From assembly GCA_012839845.1 (NCBI GenBank), contig DUMM01000059.1, positions 1-52,316 on the forward strand: a stretch of 52,316 nucleotides of DNA, in the 5' to 3' direction. The notes under the pieces are model-generated. The model was not told where the DNA came from. It saw nothing but the letters and a program-made list of their open reading frames with translations, and made no database searches. How positions within the stretch are numbered: position 1 is the stretch's first letter; each line of letters starts with the position of its first letter. Source of the DNA: Bacillota bacterium. GTDB taxonomy: Bacteria; Bacillota; Limnochordia; DTU087. Below, one piece after another: positions 20,942 to 28,810 of this stretch. The translations under genes were made by a program, and so were the position numbers.

Positions 20942-21868
20942 TTAGGCTCCCGGTATCAAGGAGAGGCCGGATACCCGGGCATCCCGCATTACCTCTACGT
21001 AAAACTCTGTACCGACGGGCAGCACCACATCTTTACCCTTGACAAACCACGCTCCAGCGAGGCCTATGGGACTGCTGAGGATCATTGCTCCGACCATTCC
21101 GGCGCCGGCTGCCAGCTCGAGAGACCTGTTCTTCTCAGTGGCCTTCTCCTCCATAACTAGGGTAACTGGCGTTCCATCGATGGCGGGGAGAGTGCCGAAA
21201 TCTACGACTATGCGCCCATCCTGGCCAAGACGCTTGGCATTGCTGACCTCCCGCACCTTACCGACACCTTCTGTACCTGCTGGGATGACCAGGCGATCTT
21301 TGATGATGACGTCTTCCAGTACCCGGTACCTAACGGGATCCCCCACCTTATTCTTGGAGCTGTCCAGTTCACTAAGCAGCTTAACCTTGACCAAGGTCTC
21401 CTTAGGGACAGTTACTACATCCACATTGAGCTTATCTGTTGCCCACACCATCATCAAAAGCTCATTGGTACGGGCAGCCAATGAACCCGACTGAATCGCG
21501 CCAAACATCGCCGATTCCAGCCGCTCCAACCGCCCGTACAGAGGCTGCCCCACGCTTACTTCCTGATACACCATCCATTCGATGGCGTTCAGCTTCAGAT
21601 TCAAGGAGCTCTCTGTACCCAGCCCACTGGAAAGGTAACTGCTGAGGTTGTCCACCCGAACTAGAATCGGACCCGTCTTGGTTTCACCAAAAACATCCCT
21701 TTCCAACCTTTCCAGACGCTCAATCAACGCTCCGCCCTGTGCTTGTCCGTACAGCATAATCTCCAGCTGTCTGATGTTTTCCAGCGGGGTGTTGGCTTGT
21801 GCCGACACAGGGACGGCAAGAATTACCAGCAAGCAAACCACTAGATTAAGGGCTACTATCTTCTTCAC
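20942..21868 (-). CDS. Secreted repeat protein of unknown function, partner of SLH-barrel gene
   Basis: Exported protein of 308 residues. A signal peptide ends near VPVSAQA. Residues about 30-130 contain a repeated pattern in which RLERLERDVFG and RLERLESAMFG are the clearest copies, each preceded by a Met/Leu-Tyr segment (MLYGQAQGG, MVYQEVSVG) and followed by Gly-x-L-x-x-R. The C-terminal half is beta-rich with an FG-like loop GKVREVSNAKRLGQDG, and a Gly/Ala hydrophobic hairpin near 255. The start is GTG at 21868 with AAGGAG 9 bases upstream. It follows the SLH-barrel gene by 49 bases and is probably in the same operon. I do not recognise the family; an outer-membrane or wall-associated partner is inference. 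Confidence 0.6.
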   Translation of the reverse strand: MKKIVALNLVVCLLVILAVPVSAQANTPLENIRQLEIMLYGQAQGGALIERLERLERDVFGETKTGPILVRVDNLSSYLSSGLGTESSLNLKLNAIEWMVYQEVSVGQPLYGRLERLESAMFGAIQSGSLAARTNELLMMVWATDKLNVDVVTVPKETLVKVKLLSELDSSKNKVGDPVRYRVLEDVIIKDRLVIPAGTEGVGKVREVSNAKRLGQDGRIVVDFGTLPAIDGTPVTLVMEEKATEKNRSLELAAGAGMVGAMILSSPIGLAGAWFVKGKDVVLPVGTEFYVEVMRDARVSGLSLIPGA

Positions 21869-21917
21869 GGACCGACGCTCCTTCCCAAAGCAAGACGGAT
21901 AATCAGCTTTCTCCATC

Positions 21918-23384
21918 CTAGAACTTGATCGACAGCTCTGCAGTAGCGATATTCTCAGTATCTTCTGCATCAGTGAAATCGATCATTTTATACCCCAGAA
22001 CCAATGCTGCCTCCTTCCGGTAGTTGTATCCCAAACTGAAGCTGGTGGTTTTCTGGTTGTCATCGGAATCCTCCAAGGCTACCCCTGCCTGCAGCACTGA
22101 CTCAGAATCCCACGGCGCTTCATGGGCTATGTCCGCACTGGCTCCCCGTGTAAGCAGCCGTCCTGAACCAGGCTGTTGGTCATAGATGAAGCCTAAACTG
22201 ACGCTGCCTCTCGGAATACTAACTCCTACATCTACCCGGCTCCGCCTTGTACTGCTGGCTTCTTCGCTTTCCCCTGCCAGCTGGTCGATATCTACATATT
22301 CATAGTTGGCACGGAGCACCAAGCCCTCACTGAAGCCGTACTGCAAGCCGATAGAGGTGACAGTTTCCGGCTCGCTGTTTTCACCCACAAGCGTTTGCTT
22401 TGCCCTGCCGGTACTCAACATCACATCTCCGTACTGAAGTGATACCTCGTATCCAGTCGATTCTTTTCCCTCAGTTCTGCCCGTGAGCAAGGGATCGAAT
22501 TGCGGCCTCACGGTTCTGTAGCTGGCGCCTACCTCAACATCCCCGAGCCTCATTTCAGCTCCGACCCTCATGGAGCTGGCATCTTCAAAATACGAAGGAT
22601 TGGCAGCGTATTCGCCCAGCACCCTCACCCCAGGGGTAACCTGCAGTCTTCCTTCTAGAGACGTAACAGCCCTGGCTTCCCTGACTTCCCCACCGGTCAC
22701 GGGATCATATCTGTCATCGGTTTCTCCCAACAAGGTACTAATGCTGACGCCGAGCTCCAAGTCACCGCTACGCAGCACAGTACTGTCGGAGCTGACTATA
22801 CTCCGCCGGCTGCTGAGAATGAAAGGATCTTCATCCTCATCCCGGCCAAGGAGGGACCACCAATCCCGCCTGGTCTCATATGGTTTGAGCAGTAGATCGT
22901 AATCGGCAAGGCTGTATCCGGGCTTGATGACCCCTAGGGCTTTGAGTTCGCTGTTAAAGCCCTCCACAAGACGTACAATAAGTTCCAAATGCTCATCAGT
23001 CAGCTTACCTTTTCCTATATCCGACTGCTTGGCTGCTGCAAATAATTCTTGTAGGATCTGCCTTTCGGAACCGCTGACTATGCTGCCGCTGAGGTCCTGA
23101 CCGCTGCCGCCCATGTCGTTCAAGCGAGTCAGCATCTTGGCAATCAGCATTGCCATCTCGTACCGCGTAATGGATGTCTTGCTGTCAAAGAGAACTTCCG
23201 ACTCCAGCACCAGCGGCGTCCGTGCCAGGCTTTCTACCGCCTCATAGCTCCAATGCCCCAAAGGGATGTCTATACTCTGCAGCTCTTCACCATATGCGGG
23301 CGCGCTTAAGCTGACCAGGCCTAAACCAGCAGCCACGACCAGCCACAGAACCACTAGTCTCCGCACATCCAACGCCGCCCGCAT
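21918..23384 (-). CDS. SLH-domain outer-membrane barrel protein
   Basis: Exported protein of 488 residues. A signal peptide ends near APAYG-EE. One SLH domain follows (about residues 37-87, with PLGHWSYEAVESLA and the TRYEMAMLIAKML helix), then a helical linker and a long run of alternating hydrophobic residues from about 190 to the end, closing with ATAELSIKF. An aromatic C-terminal residue and strand pattern fit an outer-membrane beta-barrel anchored to wall polymer through SLH, as in OmpM-type proteins of diderm Bacillota. ATG at 23384 follows GGGAGGG. It precedes the secreted repeat protein by 49 bases. Confidence 0.75.
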   Translation of the reverse strand: MRAALDVRRLVVLWLVVAAGLGLVSLSAPAYGEELQSIDIPLGHWSYEAVESLARTPLVLESEVLFDSKTSITRYEMAMLIAKMLTRLNDMGGSGQDLSGSIVSGSERQILQELFAAAKQSDIGKGKLTDEHLELIVRLVEGFNSELKALGVIKPGYSLADYDLLLKPYETRRDWWSLLGRDEDEDPFILSSRRSIVSSDSTVLRSGDLELGVSISTLLGETDDRYDPVTGGEVREARAVTSLEGRLQVTPGVRVLGEYAANPSYFEDASSMRVGAEMRLGDVEVGASYRTVRPQFDPLLTGRTEGKESTGYEVSLQYGDVMLSTGRAKQTLVGENSEPETVTSIGLQYGFSEGLVLRANYEYVDIDQLAGESEEASSTRRSRVDVGVSIPRGSVSLGFIYDQQPGSGRLLTRGASADIAHEAPWDSESVLQAGVALEDSDDNQKTTSFSLGYNYRKEAALVLGYKMIDFTDAEDTENIATAELSIKF

Positions 23385-23582
23385 CGGATCCCTCCCAAAA
23401 CAACGACACCTGATGGATACCAACAGTACATTCCTGCTTTCCAGCACACATCCCCATTACTATATGATACCCAGTCATACTTCTCTACTTTTGCCAGAAA
23501 ACCCTCTTAGTTCTCGCCCAGACCTTTATTGCCAATTTATACCCAACCTAAACGCACCAATGCATAAGACCTTATCCCCATG

Positions 23583-24023
23583 TCACTGGACCCTCTTGGC
23601 CCGTTCCCGCAGGTAGCGCTCCGCGAGGATAACGGCTACATAATCATCGTAAGGTCTGTCTGGAACCTGCATACCCAGAGGAATGAGGCGGTAAATCAAG
23701 GAACGCTTCCGGCGCCTTTCAAGATAGCGTCTCCGAGCTTCCTCACTGGTGAGATGTTCATCTACTGCCTCGATCTTTTTCACCAGCTGTGTAATACCTT
23801 CCCTACTCAAGACCTCCAGAAACCTTCTTGACCCTGTGCGGTCGCCAACCACCAGCACAGCAGGGGCATACCTTTTCGCCACTTCTGCCACCCGCTGCAC
23901 TGCGCTCTCAGCAGCCACAACCTCCTGCAGACACACCTGCCCATCTCCATCTAGCACAGCAAGCCCGCACTTATCTGTTCCAGGATCTATGGCGATCACA
24001 TTGATATTCCGTCCTTCATCCAT
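23583..24023 (-). CDS. RuvX/RuvC-like RNase H-fold protein
   Basis: Cytoplasmic protein of 146 residues. The acidic site of the YqgF/RuvX-RuvC superfamily is recognisable: IAIDPGTDKCGLAVLD at the N-terminus, DEHLTSEEARRRYL in the middle, and YDDYVAVILAERYL at the C-terminus. The central segment VLVVGDRTGSRRF differs from canonical RuvX, where a G-x-P motif follows. It may therefore be a paralogue rather than the housekeeping pre-16S rRNA nuclease. Start is uncertain: ATG at 24023 with GAGGA 12 bases upstream, or GTG at 24035. Its place between two surface-protein genes is unexplained. Confidence 0.65.
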   Translation of the reverse strand: MDEGRNINVIAIDPGTDKCGLAVLDGDGQVCLQEVVAAESAVQRVAEVAKRYAPAVLVVGDRTGSRRFLEVLSREGITQLVKKIEAVDEHLTSEEARRRYLERRRKRSLIYRLIPLGMQVPDRPYDDYVAVILAERYLRERAKRVQ

Positions 24024-24061
24024 ACATTTCGCCACATCCTCGTTAATCCTAAATACATAAC

Positions 24062-24088
24062 ACCCCCGGGAGAATGCATCCCGGGGGT
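24062..24088 (-). terminator. Hairpin after the OmpM-type gene
   Basis: Ten-base-pair perfect stem ACCCCCGGGA / TCCCGGGGGT with a 7-base loop, 29 bases after the stop of the 997-residue protein gene. The minus-strand 3' flank is GTTATGTATTTAG, moderately T-rich. Probable terminator or transcript-stabilising hairpin. Confidence 0.65.
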
Positions 24089-24117
24089 ATTACTCTCCTA
24101 CCTGTTTAGGCTAAACA

Positions 24118-27111
24118 CTAGAACTCAAACTTGAGTCCAGCGTTCAGCTCGTTCACAGTGTAGTTGTAGTCCTTCTCGTACGCCTCGACATCGACATACC
24201 GATAGCCGAGTACCAGGTCAGCTACGTCATCGATTACCGGATAGGTCAGCTTGACCTCGGCAATCGTATCCTCCTTGGCGTACTTCCCGTCTGCGTCCTC
24301 TGGACCGCCGGTCCGGAGCTGGTAGCTGGCTAACAGGTTAGCAGCGCCAAAATCTCTCTCCGCACTGACCCGATAGGTCATGAGCGGCTCCTGATACTCC
24401 CGACCTTGCTTGCCTTTGAGTTCAGACGTCCTGTTCTCGTAACCGATGAACCCAGTGATAGTAGTATCCCAGATCTCAACAGGATACTCAGCGCTCAATG
24501 CTACTGTGGATTCAGCTACTGCCTTTCCACCATTCTTCTTCGCGACCCAATCACCTACGTCATCGAAATCGTACCCGTCACCTATAGCGTTGGTTGTGTA
24601 CTCATAGCTGGCGCCCAACTTCAGATTTCCGAACGTCGGCTTGTATGCCACACCAAACAAGAAGCTGCTGTTATCCTTGATGTCTTCGTGTTCAATGTTG
24701 GCGTATTTACCGGTGACTGTCAACGGCATTCCGAAGAGATCGCTCTTCGTCGCTTTCAACATCATCGCGGTAAGATCCTTTTCTGGATTGCCTTCCTTGG
24801 TCACATAGGTCACATACCCACCGCCGACCTTGAGACCAAGCAGGTCGAAATTGTCAGCACTCAAGGATAGGCTGGACTTGTAGGCGTCAACATCATCATC
24901 GGCTAGGGAGAATTCATATCCTTCATCTACTGCCTTGTAGGTGACATCCCACTGCGGCCTGAGATCTTCTTCGTCTTCAGCCGGCTCTGGACCATATGCC
25001 TTGCCGACGCTGATCATGTACGCCGACTTCTCATTCTTCGCGCTTGCAAAGGCAACAGAGTAGTCTGCGAAGTTGAGGTCGCCCTTCAGACCGATGCTGT
25101 ATGCCCAGTCATCCTCCCAGACCAGAGGTGTGACCGGAGGTGTACCAGCAGTATCATCGAAAGTGACCCTGCCGTATTGCAGGTCGACGATGAAGGCATC
25201 GCTCAACTTGTACTCTGCGTTCACGAGAGCAGCATAATCTGGCTCGACTCCGGTTCCATGCTTACCTTTCAAGTACCACGGCCGGAACAGCTGGATCTCC
25301 GTGTCGAGGTTGCCCACAACGACGTTAGCCGCAACAACCTCGCCAGCATCGAACCCGTCCCGATCCTGGTCAATCATGAACTCGTTGTACCGCTTTACGA
25401 TATCTTCCTCGTCCCGCTCGCCTACGTACAAGGAGCGCAGAGCTTTATTGGTCTCTAGTTCTAGTGCGATTCCTGTCAAGTCAAGCGTAGACTTCTCGTC
25501 GTCTTTATCTCCTAGGATGTTTGCTGTACTTGCCAGGCTGGCCTTCACGCTGACGCCGTCAGCAGGAGTTGCCTCAAGATCGAGGGTAAACTTCTGCTTC
25601 AGGGTTGACTCGGGAGTATACCACTTGTCGTCATCATCATCGTCTTGATCCCGCGGATCTTTATAGACATGCCACTTCGGATCATCCGGATCACTCGTGT
25701 CTCCTTCATCCGACTCCGGATCACTCTTGTATCCATCGCCAGCAACTACGCCGACATTCGCGAACACCGTCTCAGTCGAGCCGGAAAGCTTCACTTTCTC
25801 GTGCTCTTCCTTGAAGGCGGCGAATTCAGCAGCGGTAGCCTGCTGCTCCTGATCCACGATCCGCAGCAAAGCAGATGTAATAGTCTGTTCGGTCTCCAGA
25901 GCGGTTATCTGAGTTGCCAGGTCCTCGTCAGCAGCCTGCAGAGCAGCTATGTCGGCAGCGTTAGCAGCAATGGCTTCGTCCAGCTGACGGACTTCCCACT
26001 CAAGTAGATCGAGGCGTGCTCCATGGTCAGCCACGATATTCTCCAGATCAGCCACTCTTACACCGAGGCTCTCCAGCTCCGCACCGAACTCCTCGCTCAG
26101 AGCGGCGATCTCGCTCTCCACCGCAGCGGTTGTGCTCTCCAGCAAGGCAGCAACAGCGTTGACATCGCCTTCCAGTGCAGCAATGGTCAGAGCCAGATTG
26201 CGGATCTCCTGGTTGGCCTCCGCGATAGCAGCCTTGTTGGCAGCCGCAGCGGCGCCGGCATCCTCAGCGGCCTTCAGTGCAGCCAGAGCCTGCTCGGTAG
26301 CAGTGTCGGCAGCCTTCTGAGCTGCGTCAGCCTTGTTGTTTGCCATATCTGCCTTGAGCTTAACTACATCAAGAACAGCATCGTTGACTTCTACCGTGAA
26401 TGCCAGCTCATCCAGGAGTTTTCTGGCAGCTGCCACTTCGGCCTTCAATGCAGCAATCTCCTCAGCATTCAGGTCAACGCTGGTCTGTGCGTTGGCTACA
26501 GCGCTGAGCAGACCTGCCAGATCTTTTGCGCTGATCTCGGGCTCGGCCTCGATGATCTTCTCTACAACTTTCGGCTCCAACTTGGCTACGTTCTCAGCTA
26601 CTGCGTCGGCTGCTACTTTCGCGATCACAGCCTTAGCCTCATCGGTGAGCTCAAATGGCATTACCTTTTCAATAGGCTGCTCTACCACTACCCGCTCAAC
26701 GATTTCCGGCGCAGGCAGCTCGATCTTTGCGACTTCATCTTGAATGGCTGCGTTAAGTTCAGCCTTGATCTTGGCCACCTCGTCTACCAGAGCCTGGGCG
26801 ACCTTGGCATAGATCTCGTCCTCCATGCCCTTAACCTCAGCGCCTACCTCAGCGGCAATGAGAGTATCCAAGCGGCCCAGTATTCTGGCAAACACCATGG
26901 CCATCTCGTAACGGGTGAAGGTTCTGTCTCCCTTGAAGGTACCATCCGGATAGCCAATGACCAGCCCTGCTGCAGCCAGCTCGGCGACGCTGTCGTATGC
27001 CCAATGATCTTTGGGAACATCAGCAAAGGGCATATTGGCTGCAAATGCTGGCATGATCATTGTAGCTACCATGATTGTCGCTACTAATAAAGCAAACACC
27101 TTTTTATTCAT
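24118..27111 (-). CDS. OmpM-type SLH-coiled-coil-beta-barrel outer-membrane tether
   Basis: Exported protein of 997 residues. Signal peptide 1-25. SLH domain about 27-78 (FADVPKDHWAYDSVAELA, then TFTRYEMAMVFARIL). Residues about 85-440 are Ala/Glu/Leu-rich heptads with few helix breakers except a Pro-rich stretch near 131-150. A beta-barrel follows to the end, closing with ELNAGLKFEF. An acidic segment at 463-496 (DPESDEGDTSDPDDP and a run of six Asp) lies at the barrel entry. In OmpM proteins SLH binds modified peptidoglycan and the barrel sits in the outer membrane; the coiled coil here is unusually long. RBS AAAGGGGG upstream; a long leader suggests regulated or strong expression. Confidence 0.85.
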   Translation of the reverse strand: MNKKVFALLVATIMVATMIMPAFAANMPFADVPKDHWAYDSVAELAAAGLVIGYPDGTFKGDRTFTRYEMAMVFARILGRLDTLIAAEVGAEVKGMEDEIYAKVAQALVDEVAKIKAELNAAIQDEVAKIELPAPEIVERVVVEQPIEKVMPFELTDEAKAVIAKVAADAVAENVAKLEPKVVEKIIEAEPEISAKDLAGLLSAVANAQTSVDLNAEEIAALKAEVAAARKLLDELAFTVEVNDAVLDVVKLKADMANNKADAAQKAADTATEQALAALKAAEDAGAAAAANKAAIAEANQEIRNLALTIAALEGDVNAVAALLESTTAAVESEIAALSEEFGAELESLGVRVADLENIVADHGARLDLLEWEVRQLDEAIAANAADIAALQAADEDLATQITALETEQTITSALLRIVDQEQQATAAEFAAFKEEHEKVKLSGSTETVFANVGVVAGDGYKSDPESDEGDTSDPDDPKWHVYKDPRDQDDDDDDKWYTPESTLKQKFTLDLEATPADGVSVKASLASTANILGDKDDEKSTLDLTGIALELETNKALRSLYVGERDEEDIVKRYNEFMIDQDRDGFDAGEVVAANVVVGNLDTEIQLFRPWYLKGKHGTGVEPDYAALVNAEYKLSDAFIVDLQYGRVTFDDTAGTPPVTPLVWEDDWAYSIGLKGDLNFADYSVAFASAKNEKSAYMISVGKAYGPEPAEDEEDLRPQWDVTYKAVDEGYEFSLADDDVDAYKSSLSLSADNFDLLGLKVGGGYVTYVTKEGNPEKDLTAMMLKATKSDLFGMPLTVTGKYANIEHEDIKDNSSFLFGVAYKPTFGNLKLGASYEYTTNAIGDGYDFDDVGDWVAKKNGGKAVAESTVALSAEYPVEIWDTTITGFIGYENRTSELKGKQGREYQEPLMTYRVSAERDFGAANLLASYQLRTGGPEDADGKYAKEDTIAEVKLTYPVIDDVADLVLGYRYVDVEAYEKDYNYTVNELNAGLKFEF

Positions 27112-27560
27112 GCTGTTTTTAACCCCCTTTAGTCTTTTTGACTCCTTAGCAACTAGGCTTATCGGCTTGGAGTTCCATTTCAGACCCGGGGTTCTCTAGG
27201 TGAGTGACCTTGTTTCCTCACAGATTACCGCGGATCGCAATTGGAACTCGCTGATGCCCATCCCTGCGAGCAGTCGTGTCCTCCTTTGGGGGTGCACCTC
27301 CTTTCTATGCCACCTGCTCTCGATAGGCACACTTTACCTGTATTACTACTATTTCGTCTACCCGGGTTAAAATCCTTCCTAAACCCGAACAAAAGAACTA
27401 CGTTTTTCTGGAACAAACGGTAGAGTGATGGAAAATATCTAGGAAAACTGATGGTTCCTGGTGGATGATTTTAGACGGTTCGCGACCGAAGACCATAACT
27501 GTGCAAAGTAAATTCTACGATGTACAGTCAGAAATTCCTTCCTGACCCTGGAGTCGACCG
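27112..27560 (-). promoter_or_regulatory. Long 5' region of the OmpM-type gene
   Basis: About 450 bases between the upstream gene's terminator and the start at 27111, with no convincing gene. Two exact AAAGGAGG copies lie on the minus strand (27297-27304 and 27280-27287), 17 bases apart and about 170 bases before the start. They could drive a small leader peptide. I could not place a good promoter. No riboswitch class was recognised. Confidence 0.35.
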
Positions 27561-27588
27561 AAGAAAAAAAAGACCGCTGGCCGCGGTC
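27561..27588 (-). terminator. Intrinsic terminator of the degenerate SLH gene
   Basis: Stem GACCGC / GCGGTC (27572-27577, 27583-27588) with a TGGCC loop, followed on the minus strand by a run of eight T and TCTT. It lies 45 bases after the stop at 27633. Confidence 0.88.
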
Positions 27589-27632
27589 CCCTGTTCACCT
27601 TGCCTGGTCATTGAACTGGATTTGCTGGCACC

Positions 27633-28622
27633 CTAAGGTCTCGGATCGGTTCTATTCAAGAAATAAGAAGTCAAGAGGCCAGCGGGACGGCCATCGGTCA
27701 TGTTGGCACCCAGTCTCAAGCTTCCTTCATCCGGTTCCGCCGGCGCTTGCAGCTCCAAAGCTTCCGGGTCTGCTGCCGGCAGCTCCTGCTTTTCACTGCC
27801 CAGCTTTTCAAACAGAACCGAGACTTCTACGGGGGAATAAGTATCAGACCCCACCGCACCTGATCCGATAGTCTCCCCAAGAGGTAAGGCAGCTGCCTCC
27901 GGTATTGCTGAGCGTACATTGGCCGCACCATTGGCCTGAAAGCTGCCTACCGCATCACTCAGGGCTGCAAGTGGTGTAACTCCAAGGGTCGAAACCTCTA
28001 CAATGAGCTCGCTCGACAGACTAAACCCATTTTTCCCCCGAGAGCCTGCCGTCAGCCGGCCGCATATCTTACCAGCACCCAGCTGCGCTAGAACCATGGC
28101 AGCCCTGTTTTGAGACAGCTGTGAACCCATCGTTCCATCCACTACAGCTAAAGAAAAAAAGCCCTTATCCACGTTACTTGCGGCAATTCCCAAGGCATCT
28201 AGTTCATCGGCTAATTCCTCGGCCAACCTCCCAAGGGATCTAAAAGCAGCCTCTGAGGCCGTGCGGGTTTGGGCGACAATTTCTGACGAGAGCGTGACCG
28301 TGGGATCTGCTCTCCTTTTCGCGAGCATCTTCCACATCAGAGCATCAGCAGATACACCGCTGGAAACGCCCTTCTGACCTGTAGGGATTAGTAAATCCCC
28401 GATGAGAAGCGCTGCCTCGTACCGGGTGAGAGGGTAGACCTCGGCCAGCTCCTGGGCGCTGCTGTAGTCCTTCAAAAGCCCTGCATCGGCTAAGACAGCC
28501 AGCTCAGCATAAGCCCGGTGGCCCTTAAGTAACAGATCAAATGATCCGGCAAGTGCCGATGCTGCCCCAGTTATCAACAAGAGAAAGCATAAAAATATGA
28601 TGCCTGCAGCCCGGCGGTTCAT
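27633..28622 (-). CDS. Secreted protein with degenerate SLH-like domain
   Basis: Exported protein of 329 residues. A signal peptide with hydrophobic core AGIIFLCFLLLITGAASALAG is followed by one SLH-like unit (GHRAYAELAVLADAGLL and YPLTRYEAALLIGDLL). The Trp and Asp-Val-x-x of a standard SLH are missing. The rest is low in aromatic residues and has no barrel signature; a central region with an LGRLAEELADELDALGI helix is visible. ATG at 28622 follows AGGGGG. Weak similarity in layout to the linker region of the SLH-barrel gene at 21918 suggests a shared ancestor. Function unknown. Confidence 0.6.
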   Translation of the reverse strand: MNRRAAGIIFLCFLLLITGAASALAGSFDLLLKGHRAYAELAVLADAGLLKDYSSAQELAEVYPLTRYEAALLIGDLLIPTGQKGVSSGVSADALMWKMLAKRRADPTVTLSSEIVAQTRTASEAAFRSLGRLAEELADELDALGIAASNVDKGFFSLAVVDGTMGSQLSQNRAAMVLAQLGAGKICGRLTAGSRGKNGFSLSSELIVEVSTLGVTPLAALSDAVGSFQANGAANVRSAIPEAAALPLGETIGSGAVGSDTYSPVEVSVLFEKLGSEKQELPAADPEALELQAPAEPDEGSLRLGANMTDGRPAGLLTSYFLNRTDPRP

Positions 28623-28765
28623 TGGATCACTACCCCCTGAACTTCCTGATTGCGCTGCTCCTTCTTCTCTACTTCTTCGGAATGACACAGGATAATCCCT
28701 ATCAGCCGCGGCTTGCAACTTCCGGCAAGGGATAAGCTTTCTACCAGCAGGTGAGCACGGTAAAG

Positions 28766-28789
28766 CGCCCCAGGCATGTGCCTGGGGCG
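28766..28789 (-). terminator. Hairpin after the DUF3084 gene
   Basis: Eleven-base perfect inverted repeat CGCCCCAGGCA / TGCCTGGGGCG with a 2-base centre, 21 bases after the stop at 28811. Minus-strand flank after it is CTTTACC, so the U-run is short. It probably marks the end of the long LPS region. Confidence 0.6.
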
Positions 28790-28810
28790 TGAGAAAAAGC
28801 CCATAAGGCT

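Noticed and set aside
26023-27087. A plus-strand open frame of 354 codons opposite the OmpM-type gene.
   Set aside because: Antisense of Ala/Glu-rich coiled-coil codons, which naturally gives long Cys/Ser/Leu-rich frames; no ribosome site.
27300-27345. A minus-strand stretch (TATCGAGAGCAGGTGG) resembling the start of a SAM-I riboswitch.
   Set aside because: The conserved core that should follow (GGCCC, TGAA and GGCAACC segments) is absent, and the gene is an outer-membrane protein, not methionine-related.
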